Of a stretch of 64,000 nucleotides of DNA, positions 13,301-24,837 are shown one piece after another. The position numbers and the translations under genes were made by a program. Under the pieces are notes generated by a model. It was given only the letters and a program-made list of their open reading frames with translations. It was not told where the DNA came from and made no database searches. The number at the start of each line of letters is the position of its first letter. The first letter of the stretch is position 1. Source of the stretch: Phalacrocorax aristotelis (taxonomy: Eukaryota; Chordata; Aves; Suliformes; Phalacrocoracidae). The stretch lies in the NCBI RefSeq assembly GCF_949628215.1, contig NC_134276.1:4801690-4865689 (forward strand), read 5' to 3'.

Positions 13301-14261
13301 CAAGCAAAGCCATATGCTATGAACAGAAGAGGACCCTAGTGTGGAATACGTGCAGAATGACAGAAAAGACACTCTCAATGCTATTTTAGCCTTGTGCTAA
13401 TTTAGCACACAGATGCTATTTTAGGCCCCTAGAGCAAAACCCAGGCATCACTGAGATCCACCAGCTAACATCAAAACGGAGGGGTTTTATTTATAGGTAA
13501 AAAAAACTCCTGTATCTTGGTGCCACCCTGGCCCTGAAGGTCTCAGCAGCAAGTTGGTGAGATCCTCAAGGTAGTCACACCCTTGGGCCACCCTTGGGAC
13601 CTGCTCCTTGACTGTTGCCAGGGTTTGGTGTACTTTCTTCCTGCTCCAGGAATGCTTATCCTGGGCAGTATAAATACAGAAGCTTTTTAGGTATAGAAAC
13701 AGGTAACTCCTGACTCCTGTCTGTAGGTGTTTCATGCCCACATGCGGATGTGGACTGCCACGTGCTGGGTTTGGACACCTAGTAAGGAAGACGTTTGAGC
13801 ATATTCTGAAGTTGTTTGAAAATCAGAAACTCCAGATTATTGTTGATGAACCTTTTGCTGCTCTTTATAAACGAGCTCCATCCTACAACAAAAATTACAC
13901 ACAGGAAACCAAAACCAGCCAGTTCTTCCCCAAAGACTAGAGGCTGAAATGCAGCAAACCTTGGGTTTCAGTTCCATCCTGGTGCGAAGAGGAGCCTGCT
14001 CACCTCCAGTGATGAGAGACCTGGCCAGCCCAACGGTGGGCGGCAGTGCTGTTGCCAAATGCTCTTTGATCCTTGCAGTCTGAAATCATTCCCTTTTAAA
14101 TGCTACTTTATTACAGGGGTGTAGGAGCAGCTCTAATTAAAAATCCCATGACTCAGCAAAGTAATGGGATACGATGAGAAGAAAACTCAGCCCAGAACAA
14201 GTCACGCTGGCAAGCGAGTGGCACAGGGCCTTGCAGTCACGGCTTTTTCATTATCTATCCT

Positions 14262-14342
14262 TCAACTGTGTGATCTCAGGCTAAACATTTAACCTCAGTG
14301 CCTTACTTGTCCTGTTTGTAAAATGGAGGTAGTATTTTCTGT
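14262..14342 (+). mobile_element. MIR (CORE-SINE) relic
   Basis: TCAACTGTGTGATCTCAGGC, CATTTAACCTCAGTGCC and TCCTGTTTGTAAAATGGAGG follow the order of the MIR core (AGCTGTGTGACCTTGGGC, TTACTTAACCTCTCTGTGCC, TCATCTGTAAAATGGGGA). It is diverged and truncated. Confidence 0.7.
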
Positions 14343-16279
14343 AGGTGGAAGGAGATTTCTAAAGGGAAACACAGATCAGGTACAGAGTGTAGCTACTGCA
14401 AACGACTGCGAAGTCCTTATTTCTCTATATGCTTAATTTGAATTCAGTTTTTGTCCATTTTTTTCATTAAAATCTGAGACCACAGATTACATGGAACAAG
14501 ATTTGTAGAAGTGATTTCATGAACACCCTTCTGGCTGCATCGTGGGGTGTTTTCGCACAATCTTCCCACCAGCCTGTGGCCTGCTGTGGCTTATTAATTC
14601 GCTGCCTTGATTACCTCCGTACCACTGATGAGCAGCCTTGCTTGTAAAGGATGCTTTTCTGCCAGGTTTGTCACACTCCGGCTTCGAGTTTAGGCCTTGA
14701 GAGTTCTGGAGCTCAGACTGACGGTGGATGATGAGGTCTGGTTATGTAAAACTCCTGGAGGACACGAGTATCTCCCAGATGGAAAATAACAACATAACGA
14801 TGAGCTAACAGAGCCCTCTCATCTCCTGCTCTTGGAGGCAGAAATCAAAGCCGACATGCGGTCCTGCTGGCTTGCAGCATCTCACTTGCGGGACCGGCTT
14901 TACTGAACAAGCTCGCTGTAATGATCTGGCCGCTGACTTCCCCTGCCCGAAAAACCCCAGGGTAAGAAAACATTTTCTGAACCTGAGGTCAAAAAACTCT
15001 GCTTTGTGACTCAAGATGTGGACTCGGAGCTGCTCGAGCAGCCTGAGCGTTGTGGCGGGCCAAAGTCCAAACGCAGAGCCGTGTTTTGGTTGCGGTGTTT
15101 TGTTTAATTCAGGGAGTGGGAGACGAGCTGGTTTTAAGCCCAAGCCTGTTGTGTCATTAACCACAGAGATGCAACTCTTGCCCTGTTCCTATATTCCTCC
15201 CCATCCTTTGCTGAGTAAATCTTGACAAGGATGTGCTGGCAGGGCTTAGGAAGTCTCATGTTTTTACGAACAGTTTGCTGGAAGAGAAGGAGGTGCTAGG
15301 GCTTGTGGTTTATGTAGTGGGCTGGTGGTTGGAGCAGTTTTCCAGGCAGAACCCAAGAAATGCTTTTAAAACATCCAAAATCACAATAATTCACGTGATT
15401 CCCTTGCCTGAACTGCCTTCATTTCAGTAGGCTGCATCAGGGGAACTCCCCTCACCCTGGAAATTTCTCTGCAAATGATCGCCGTGTAAAACCACTGGTC
15501 CAAACCAGAACCGCCATGTTTTCACAAAGACTGAGCCCAGTTGTTTCAAAGGGACACACTAACGACCAGATAATTTTTTAAGGCAGGTCACCCTTTGCAA
15601 AAGAGCCTCCATCCCTGCTCTCAGCAGCAGCTCAACTTTTCTGGGCTGCTGCAGCTCATCGCTGCATGGGTGTGTACACCACCTCAGGACACACATCAAC
15701 CAAGCTAAAAAGTGCCGGAGGGACCAATATTTCACCCAGGCCATGAGATGTGCTCAGCCAGGCAGTGACCCTGGTTTTGGCCCTGGAAAGGACCATCAGG
15801 CTGGAGCACTTGCACCTACGGGGATGACCCACCCGAAGGCACATCACTTGTGCTCTCCATATGTCCATTTCTCCCATCCGAATATAATCACTATTCTCTG
15901 TTTGCAGTACTTTCCAGCTTCATAGAAATATAGATTGGAATATGGAAAAAATAGATGTGGTCTATGGTTGAGGCTTTAGTCGCTTTCTATGAGGAATGCA
16001 GAACAGGACAGATTTTTCTGTGCTCCCTGCTTCAAAGCAAGGAGAGTCTCCTTGCACTCTCCTGAAAGATAAGCCAGAGGTCTCCAGCTATGGCCCCTAT
16101 TAAAAACACAATGTGATAAGTCTACTCTGGCCTATTGAACTGGCATGGCAGGGTGGCTCTCCCGAAAGCACTTGATTTACTACCCATAATGTTTTGATTA
16201 AAACATTGGTCTTATCTGGCACGATCACATGAGGCAGAGCCAAACCTGGTTCACCAACAACTTAAAATGTTGCTGTTTC

Positions 16280-16350
16280 CTTGGCTACCCTCGGGGATTA
16301 GTCCTTGGTCCAATGCATTTCAATATAGTTATCAATGATTTAAAGCAGGT
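16280..16350 (+). mobile_element. CR1 LINE internal fragment (end of reverse transcriptase region)
   Basis: GGGGATTAGTCCTTGGTCCA followed by ATGCATTTCAATATAGTTAT and CAATGATTTAAAGCAGG corresponds to the CR1 ORF2 stretch that encodes a GLVLGPxxFNIxINDL-like sequence of the reverse transcriptase. It is decayed and interrupted. It may extend in diverged form toward 16500. This is a non-functional relic. Confidence 0.6.
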
Positions 16351-17012
16351 TTTTTTCTGATGATAAACCGCAGGTGGCACAAGGAGTGATGAACGGCAGG
16401 TACCAGCGAGGGCAGGTCACTGCCGCAGGGTGAATCCCCTGGCTAAGCACAGCCTGAGAAAATGCATGTGAATAACAGCCCAATGCAAACTAATGCATCT
16501 GCCTGCAAGCAAAGGCTGCAAATCAGACGCACAGGAAACAGGACGTGAAGGTCGCTGTGTAATCGTCTCAACAAGTACTTTCTATAGCAAGAAAGGAGGG
16601 ACCAACGCCTTCCTTGGCGATAAAAATCCCCCACATGCACAGGACCAAGACCTTGCCTTTCTGCACAAGGTAAGTGACACCCTCATGATGTAGGAAAGGT
16701 GGCCAAAGGTGCCAGAGGATGGAAAACCTAAAAATATCCAGTAGCTAGAAAGCAGGCTTTGTGCTATGAGGTTCAAGGAGTCTATCCTGCTCAGGGTAGC
16801 AAAGGCACAGCAAAGAGAGGACTTGGCTGGTGTCGGGGGGACATTTGCTTTGCGGGATGGCTGGAGAAGCTGCACTGGGTCTGATGGCTGGAAGCTGAAG
16901 GTTGAGAAACTTGGCCATGAAACAAAACACATGTTGCTGGTGGAGAGGATGACAACCCTCCTTCCTGGAGGCCAAAAATGGGTAGAAACCGTAGCGAAAC
17001 CTTGTATATGCT

Positions 17013-17110
17013 AATCATAGAATCATAGCAACATTTAGGTTGGAAAAGGCCTTTAAGGTCACTGAGTCCAACCATAATATCCACCATCAGTTGGACTCCT
17101 CTCACCTAAC
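17013..17110 (-). mobile_element. CR1 LINE 3' fragment
   Basis: The plus strand reads ATCATAGAATCATAGCAACA, then TTAGGTTGGAAAAGGCCTTT and CTGAGTCCAACCATAA. This is the reverse complement of a CR1 3' terminus, truncated to about 100 bp. It lies just downstream of the inferred TENM4 poly(A) site. Confidence 0.88.
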
Positions 17111-17959
17111 TTAAGGCACACATACAGAGAGGTCTGAACTGGTCCCTCTGGCTCTGTTTGGTGCCAGAGGAGAAAGAGGTGCCATTTATTTGCCCTATTA
17201 CAGACATCCACCTTCAGAGGAGGGGAATTACACCCAGCAATGCTTCACTCTACTTTTTGTCCAATATATCTGGATGACCACAGAGGGACTGCCCGCTCCC
17301 CCAGTGACTACCTCCTGGTCCTGTGCTTCACCTTCCCTTTAGGTTGTCCCAAGGACCATGCAAGAATATTTTCCCCCAATACACATCTAGCCATGTTTTC
17401 TGAAGTTGATATTTTCCTGAAGCATCGGAAAAAGCCACGAGCGGGGCTGGACCAGGTGGTATCAAGGGTCACAGGAGGGTTTCCCTGGGTCAGTGTGGCA
17501 AGTGCTGCAATAGCTTTTCTTCTCCCTCTGGATGAAGGAGGGTCAGATGCACATGTCTCTGCTGGACATATCACAAAATCTAAGGATATCTTAATTTTTT
17601 AATGATATAATTTTTAAAAACTTTTTTCTTTGGCTGGGGGAGTGACATTTTGGTGCACAATACAGTTTCCCCAGTTCGCTTACCTTTCTGCTAGGGTGAG
17701 GGCTTTCTGGTGCCCAAGGGATGCTCCGAATCCCCGGCATTACAGCCCCGATCAGCAAAGCACCCGCAACCTTGCACCCCATGTACAGGTGGGGGATGCT
17801 CTTGAAGATGCAAATTTGAGTACGTGGGGGGACATTGTGGTCAGCTCCTGCACCAGGTCCATCTTCCATGTAAGGACCAAAAAGATGAGGTGAAGAAATT
17901 CAACATTTTCACAGGAAAAAAAAACCCCAAACCCTTGCTATTTAAACACAAAATATTCT

Positions 17960-17965
17960 TTTATT
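17960..17965 (-). promoter_or_regulatory. TENM4: Probable distal poly(A) signal of TENM4
   Basis: AATAAA on the minus strand is followed, 25-45 nt downstream, by a G/T-rich run (GGGTTTGGGG then a T-tract, about 17914-17935) that resembles a cleavage-stimulation element. Cleavage would fall near 17935-17950. CR1 debris appears only further downstream, below 17110. Confidence 0.55.
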
Positions 17966-18041
17966 TGTCACCGAAGGCTACACACGGTCACTTCTGTCTG
18001 TTCGCTTCTTTTTTTTTCTAGAAGGTATCTACATCTGCACT

Positions 18042-18066
18042 TATTTACAGCCCGGTTGTATTTACA
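18042..18066 (-). promoter_or_regulatory. Pair of Pumilio-type TGTAAATA motifs in the 3' UTR
   Basis: The minus strand reads TGTAAATA twice, at 18059-18066 and 18042-18049, 17 nt apart and about 80-100 nt upstream of the distal AATAAA. UGUANAUA is the established Pumilio recognition octamer. Tandem sites close to the poly(A) site are a typical arrangement for post-transcriptional repression in neurons. Binding itself is inferred. Confidence 0.5.
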
Positions 18067-18397
18067 CAGTCAGGAATACAGTATTAGAAACACAAAGTGT
18101 CGAGAAAAAAAATTTCTCAAAAAATTAGTTCCAGACTTCAGGAAAATTATTACACAGGGTAATGACAAGAGTCTCCGGTGCTGGGCTTACAGATGCAGCT
18201 TTGATACAAAGTCCTCTTCTCGGCTGGAGCTGCATTAGAAGCCCTCACACAAAATAAACATTTTTTTTTTAATAGAAAAGTGTGATTCTTTGATTGGTTA
18301 TTTCAACAACATCTGCCAACTGTCCAAAAGTTTTAATTTTCTTTTTGGAAAGTTCTATTGTTTGCTTGAACAGTTTCCAGCTCTGAGGAAAAAAAAT

Positions 18398-18425
18398 TAT
18401 ATATATATGTGTGTGTATATGTATT
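18398..18425 (+). repeat. AT/GT dinucleotide microsatellite
   Basis: An (AT)n run passes into (GT)n and back to TATATGTAT within the inferred 3' UTR, just upstream (in gene sense) of the distal poly(A) signal. Confidence 0.75.
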
Positions 18426-21400
18426 TTTAGTTAATTTTCACTTGTGGTTTTCTGTGCTCCCCTGCCCAGAAAGCATTGACCTCTGGGGTGGGAGTTAACA
18501 GCTGAGCCATGTAATACTTTGTCAGGAACATGAAGTTTTATGGTAATTAAAGGAAAGCAGGCAAGAGACATGAAAGGTTTCCCTCGGGTGGGCTGGGTTT
18601 TCAGTTCGGGTAGCAGAGGGTGGAAAAGCCCTGCGGGAAACGGCCCCCCGGACACGCAATGGCCCTTCATCCAGGAGCGAGATGGGGGCACTACGTGTCC
18701 CTGCAGTGTCCAGTTACAGCTTGCTCTACAGTCACAAGCGATGCTATCTAAATGTACCCCCGAGATCTAAAAAAAAAACCACACAAAAAAGCTTTTTTCC
18801 TTTTTACAAAACCCATGAAAATTCTTCAGCATAATGGGGTGTTCAAATATTGTAACTATTTAATGATCCTCATAGAAAGAGTGATTATAATAAAAAAAGA
18901 TGCCAAAAAACTTGCTGTCCTGTGGAGGACTGCAACAACTGGAGCAAAAATGCCCCAGGCCACGCTCGCCGCGGGATGGAGGATGCTGCCGGCCAAATGG
19001 GAGCCAGATTTTATCCCACCAAACCCCAGCCCCGGCACGAAGGCACGACATCCCTATTTCCCAGGTTCAGCGGTGCCGCCAGAGCGAGGAGATAAAGCAA
19101 AGAAGATTTAACGAGCAAAGCAATCTTTTTAGCACCATTATTAACGTGATAGGCCCTTATTTCTCCTCCCTGTTTAAAAAGCGGCCGTAGGACTAACCGA
19201 GATCCCTGGCCCTGGTTTCAATTACGTGGAGATTGAATCAAAACAGGCTGCTGTGCCGTAAATACGAGGAGGCCCCCCCCTCTGTAAATCGTAAAATTGA
19301 ATTCTAAAATTTCATGTTAAGAGCCTTGTCTTTGCATAATGGATTGTACTGCCATCCATCACGGTGACACTTACAAGTCACAGCTGAAAAAGTACTTTAT
19401 TAGATTTTTTTTAAACAATTTTGATTTATTCTGGTTACACTGTCTGTATAATAGGCTGAGCAGAATCTCACACCAATCCCTACGCTCAATAAAGCATCTA
19501 CAGATATATTACAGAAATCCCTCACTGTTTCTAAGCTACAGCCAAATGGTGTCTCAGGGACTGCGCCCAATCATCTGTGTCTTTTAAACCCAACTCAAGC
19601 ATCGGGGGTCTTAACGACCTTCGTCTCATCAGCTCTCGCCTGGTGTTGTTTAGAGTTGTTGGCCCATTTTCATCGTGGCTCTGATCAATAGCTGTGATGA
19701 CTAAGATATGATGAGCTGCGTGATTCCCTCCGGTCACTGCTGCTTAATGATTTTTCCAAGCTCCAATCTTCAGTTGAAAGGGGAAAAAAAAAAACAGAGC
19801 TCGGAGGAAACAAACATTGTGGCATTTCTTGTGACACCACACTAGTCTTCCTCTTCTTCACTTGGACTGAGCGCGCAAGAGGTTTCTCGGCTGCAGAGCC
19901 CTCATGGCACTGGCTCTTGTCTGGATGCCACAGCAAGCTGGTCCCATCACTGTTGTTCCTTCAACAGGAGCATGTTTCGGTACCAGCTCCAGCTAGTGAG
20001 GGCTTGAGCTGTTGGTCCCTACCTGCTGCTCACACCAGGAGCTGCAGCCCCTGCTCCAGACTGCTGGACTTTCTCCTACGGGCTGTGAGATTTGGCCATG
20101 AACCTTCACCTTTGGACCAGCCTTTGGACTGGAGACAAGCCCAGGAGTTCAAAGTAATTCAAGCTACGCATTTTGAAGGGAAATTCCTCTTGGTGGAGGA
20201 GTTAGTCCTCTTTTTAGGAGTGAAGAAAATAGTGACTTCTCAAAGTCAAGCCATAAAAACACGAGGCCACAGTGACATTCTCCCTTGGTGATGGTCTGGC
20301 ATGCAACCGGCCTTTGAAAGCGCATCTAGAGCAATGGGATATGGGGGTTAGCGCGGTGGGATTGCCACCTGGCACTTCCCAGCATTAGAGAAGCAAGGAT
20401 CTGCTACCCTCCTGCCCACGAGCAAAGCAAGAAGGGTCGGGCAGCCATGGCATGGCCCCATGGGGAGGCGAATGGGGCAAGGCAAGGGCCAGGAAGGGGC
20501 TATGGGGCCGTCAGTTGAGTGGAAACGCTTGTGAATAGCAGTCCCTCAAGGAGGGCATGGCTCTTTGTGTTCACAGCCCGTCCCTGCAACTGCTACAGGA
20601 ACGCACTGGGGATCCTGTAGAAAAAGCAGTTTTCACTAATGAAGGGTGAAATTTAGGTCCTTGGGACTGAAAATGCTTGTTTCTAGCTTTGCCATCTAGG
20701 TGAAGTGGAAAGGGCAAAGATTTCCCAGAGGCTGAGGATTCAGGAATGTAGTAGCTGTCTTTAGACAAGCGTGTCCCCAACTCTAGACAGCCATCCTTCT
20801 AAGTTTTTTGGTTAAAGGCTTCGATAAAGAGAAGAGCAACACATACATATATATACTTTTACATTTTTTTTTTCCCCTTTTTTGACATAATGTCCATAGT
20901 TCCTGCGCAAGGTGCAGGTCCAGGAGAAGACCCCCATGGACCCAGTGGGCAGCCGGGCACAGTTACATCCCACCGCTGCTTGGGGATGCTGAGAAATGCA
21001 ACCTGAGCTGCTTTCGCCACGGCGCAGAGCGGGATGGCTCCCAGGTCTCAGCACACTATGTGTGCGGTGGGACCGTAAGACTCTTGAAAAATGGGTCAAC
21101 TCCTCAAAGTCATTAGCTCGTGTAATAACCTGAAGAGTCTGTGTAAGGCTGTCGAGGTGCCATCGCAGGCTGGCAGGGTTCCAGTAGGAGTATTTCACAC
21201 TCAAATTCCTTTCCTTGGCTATGTGGAAAGGTGGCCCATTTACTCTTGCACTACTCCTCTTAGCATTGTAACACATGGACAGGGATGGATGTAGAAGCAC
21301 CACGTCTCTTCAGAGCCACTTGGAGGGGAGCAGCGTAAATGGGATGCACATTGAGCTCTCTCTGCACTGCAGGTCTTCACCAGGGTTTATGCCTTTCACC

Positions 21401-24078
21401 CCAGCGTCTCAGAGCAATTTTTTCCTCCGTGCATGCCGTTTTAGACACTGAAAGCCATCACAAGGTTGAGGTTCTGGGAGGGATTTGTCCCTGGTGTGAT
21501 TCGGAGCGGGGGAAGCAGGGCTCTGGGTAGCTGCCTCGTTTGAGTAGGTTTGGCTAGTGCTGCTCCTAATCCCCACCAGTGCACCCTCAGGGCAACCAAG
21601 GCTTGCCAAGACTTTGATACCAGCAACACAGGCGGTAATGCCACGGCCTTTTAACCATCCCTGGCAGGCAGCTGCCCGAAGCAACTACTCCCTTGCCAAA
21701 GCCTAGAGCTGGCCCAGCCAACGCATCTCCTCCCAGCTGGCTCTGCCAGAGCCGGGTACCCTTTCTAGCCCAGCTGCCTGTGATTCACTCCTGCTAAAGT
21801 AATAAAGGTTGAGTGCTGCAAGGGATGGTTCAAAGTACAGCACTGGGTTACAGCACCAGCATCGTCACCCTTGCTGCAAGCAGAAAGGGCCACCAGAAGA
21901 AAATCAGGACCATACCGGTGGGCCGCCCCAACATGGGTCAGCCCTGGGGCTCTGCAGCTGCCAGAACTCTGGCCACACAGCCGAAGGTATTAGGGATTGG
22001 GAACTAGAGGAGGAACAGTCTGTTGGGGGAATTTCCATCCCATCACCTTCCTGCTGGCAAGCACTCAGGAACAGACAGGCAAGGCAGACAGAGCTGGCAG
22101 CCGGCATCTACGGGGAAATGGCGACAGCACTGTGGCTGCCAACGTTTCGCTGCTCGAGGATTGCGTGCCCAACACCCCCCCCACTTTATCTTGGGGGCTG
22201 GAGCCTGCAGAGAAGTATCAGGTTGTGGTGGAGGATGTCAGTGGTGGTGCGAGCGCAGAAGAGCTGGCTCTGGGGACACGGGTGCGTAGCAGGGCTCCGA
22301 GTGAGGAAACAGCCTTGCCATGGATTTGCACGTCCCGGGTTATCTCTCGGCAGAACTGGGAAGCAATAACCAAAGCGGATGGAATAATAAAAAAAAACAA
22401 AAGTCAGGACTGAGATGTTCTCAGAGAGACGCGGTGAGAGCTCTTAGAGTCGGGACACGCACAGGTGTCAGTGTGACAGAGACGGCTATTTGGGACCAGG
22501 GCTGGCCACCCCCGACCAGAGCTCCAGCGAGAGGTGGGGTTACACCTCCACTCGCTATCACAGGGCTGTTTCAGGCAGGGAAGAGGATGCTAAGCTCATC
22601 TCCTTGTTCCCTTGAATTTCAAGGACTTTTGCAAATACCAGAGCATGGAGGTTACGCGAATACAAATTACATTAGCATGCCAAATAACTTTGTCAGCAGT
22701 TTCTTATTAAAGCACTTGGTCCCCTCTATAGTGGGCATTTCCTTTCAACCTCCCCCTTCTTCACTGCTAACAGTCAACCGGGCTCTCCATTTAATTTGAG
22801 CTTGTGTAAGAAACAGTAAGAGGGTTGATTCCAATATTACCCTTCTTGTCCCACCACGCACAAGCTGTTGCTACTTATTAAACGTTTTAAAATCCCTGCT
22901 GCCAAAGTCCCCAGGAGACATTTATCTGCCATAGTCATAAACGACTTGCCAGCATGCTACTCAAAACTGCATTTCCCAGCCAATAAATACAAGCTCCAGA
23001 ATCAGGAAAAGCAGGGTTTGGCTTGCTCTAATTTTCAGTGGTATGTCACTGGGATACTATAACTACTTTTAAATTCAAATCAGCTTCCTAAAAATTAACT
23101 GGTTTTATCAGATACAGCACAGTGGACTGTTAAACACATAGCCTCGTGTACTGAAACACTATACATTTAATGAAGTTATGCCATTAGCAAATGTACAACA
23201 TGGGTGCATTAAATCCACCTATAGAACAGCTCTATGTATGAGAGAGAGGATTTATTTTAGCTTTTCTCAATAGAGCAGGAGTCCCTTTCTTGGCTTTTGC
23301 TAGGTTTTTTAACTAAAACCAGGATTTGCGCACACACAAAAAAACCCCCAAAAGTATCTACTCTCATAATGAAAAAAGACTGATTTTTTTTTCTTTTTTT
23401 ATTCCAGTTCAGGAAGGAAGAGAATCATCTTGCAAGTTAATATAATCAGCTCCTTTGCCTCTATAATCTACTTCTGCTCAGCAGGAGCTCCCAAAAAAAC
23501 ACTTTATGTCCCAAGTGAAACGTGAAAACTACTTGTAACGTCTCTTTTGAGGCACATGATTTGGACGGTCGCTTTCGGAGTATCGGAAACAGCATCGTCT
23601 TCCATCGCCTTTCTTCTCGGGAAGAGCTTTCCGGCACGCCACGGGCTCCCCGTGTTTCAGGTGGAAGGCTATCTGTCCCTGCCCCAAATCAGAAAGGGTT
23701 AGGATGACACAAGTTAGCACAGACACCCATTTCGCACTTCACACCTAAGGACGTACGTTGACGACTCCCCACTTCAAATTCCTCACAAAGGGTGGGGGGG
23801 AAAAAAAGAGGACAAGAGACAGTAAATTTCACTGTGATCACACTACGGCAAAATATACTTTCTGTTCATTGCAAAAAACGCGTGAAGGCCAAATTAAAGA
23901 GGAAACAAAAAAAGTATGTTGCATGAGTTACAGTGCAACCGTATTATTCCTTCTCTTTCTATTTTCCTCCCCCCCGCCTTGTTCAGTTTAGAAAAAGGAT
24001 TGAGTACAACACAGTCAGGTAAGTGGCCACAAAAGAGTAGCTGTCTTTGGCAAGAAGTCACCGCATCGACCCTCTCTG

Positions 24079-24837
24079 TCACCTTCTGCCCATTTCGCTC
24101 TGTCTCATGAAGTGGATGTTGTTGGCGCTGTCTGAGAGTTCGGGGTACTGCTCCACTGAGATCACAAAATAGCCGTCGTAGCCCTGTACCCGGCCTGTGT
24201 TTAGCACTTGTTGCTTCTCCCCTTCTGTCCACGAGCGAATACCCTCCTCCCCATCCCGCAGTCTCTGCTGTTCCCGGGACCAAGCTTGGGCGACAGCGCG
24301 CTGTCGGGCCAGCTCCAGGACGCGGGCCTTCTCCTCGTCCAAGGTGGTCCCGTAGCGAGTGTTTAGACACAGCGCACCATACTGGAGCTGGATGTCCGTG
24401 TAACGTCTAGTCCTTCCACTTAGCACTGTGTTGATCTGGGACACCGTCACGTTCACGCCGTTCTCCAGGGTCCTCCGCCCGCCGCTGAGGCCCAAGATGG
24501 ACAGGTCGCCCTCCGACGGCCCTTGCTTAATGAAATAGTGCGTGTCCACCCCGTCGATGGTGAAGTGCAAGTTCTCCAGGTAATGGGCGTTGTTCAGGAT
24601 GGCTGCGATCCTCCGCCCATCCTCGTTGGCCACACTGATGATGTCGGTGGCCACGCGCCCGTCCTTCATGGCGAACTTGACGCCTTTGCCGAAGATAGAG
24701 CCTCCGGAGGCAAAGTTCTTGTTCTTCTTGACCTGCCGGCACCCGGCGATGCTGGAGCTGTAGATCCGTTCGAAGCGCTCAAGGGTGACAAAGGCCTTCA
24801 GCTGCTTCTGCACTTCACATTGGACCCCCAAAATTGA
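24079..24837 (-). CDS. TENM4: TENM4 final coding exon: Tox-GHH-like domain and TCAP
   Basis: The last coding exon begins with [20 protein letters not shown] after acceptor tctctccctgctcag and encodes 252 residues plus TGA at 24079-24081. The segment from [20 protein letters not shown] to [17 protein letters not shown] is the C-terminal toxin-like (Tox-GHH related) domain that sits outside the RHS shell. The arginine-rich helix [16 protein letters not shown] follows. The last 43 residues are the teneurin C-terminal associated peptide (TCAP) plus its processing signature. This domain contributes to the latrophilin-binding face in known structures. The region is notably GC- and CpG-rich compared with flanking introns. 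The paralogue call depends mostly on this exon. Confidence 0.97.
   Translation of the reverse strand, partial: SILGVQCEVQKQLKAFVTLERFERIYSSSIAGCRQVKKNKNFASGGSIFGKGVKFAMKDGRVATDIISVANEDGRRIAAILNNAHYLENLHFTIDGVDTHYFIKQGPSEGDLSILGLSGGRRTLENGVNVTVSQINTVLSGRTRRYTDIQLQYGALCLNTRYGTTLDEEKARVLELARQRAVAQAWSREQQRLRDGEEGIRSWTEGEKQQVLNTGRVQGYDGYFVISVEQYPELSDSANNIHFMRQSEMGRR
24082..24213 (-). other. TENM4: TCAP-4 peptide with terminal GRR amidation/cleavage signature
   Basis: Within the final exon, the last 44 codons read [20 protein letters not shown] through MRQSEM and end in GRR. The family literature describes a 40-41 residue bioactive peptide (TCAP) whose C-terminal Gly-Arg-Arg or Gly-Lys-Arg resembles a prohormone amidation signal. 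The mature core here would occupy about 24091-24213. Whether it is released by cleavage, or made from a separate short transcript, cannot be told from sequence. Confidence 0.8.

Larger units (their letters stand above)
13301..17939. other. Intergenic region downstream of TENM4 (second part)
   Basis: This stretch holds a MIR relic (14262), a CR1 internal fragment (16280) and a CR1 3' fragment (17013). Nothing else recognisable is present. The TENM4 transcript is inferred to end at its upper edge. Confidence 0.75.
17940..24078 (-). other. TENM4: TENM4 3' untranslated region (inferred extent about 6.1 kb)
   Basis: The stretch after the stop codon contains no recognisable CR1 or other interspersed repeat, unlike the sequence below 17110, which agrees with a constrained long 3' UTR. 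Minus-strand AATAAA hexamers occur at 23398-23403, 23251-23256, 19425-19430, 19396-19401 and 17960-17965, so several polyadenylation choices are possible. The distal one has the best context. Open frames on either strand here (for example 21809-22369 plus) show no family resemblance and are not called. The extent is inferred, not seen in transcripts. Confidence 0.6.

Noticed and set aside
27..17900. Search for the neighbouring gene (NARS2 lies beyond TENM4 in mammals)
   Set aside because: No frame resembling an asparaginyl-tRNA synthetase or any other conserved protein was seen, so the neighbour must lie outside the window.
21809..22369. Open frame of 186 codons, plus strand
   Set aside because: It is antisense to the inferred TENM4 3' UTR, shows no domain or family resemblance, and overlaps other frames of similar length.
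24523..24837. Antisense open frame over the final TENM4 exon
   Set aside because: It is a by-product of the GC-rich coding sequence on the opposite strand.
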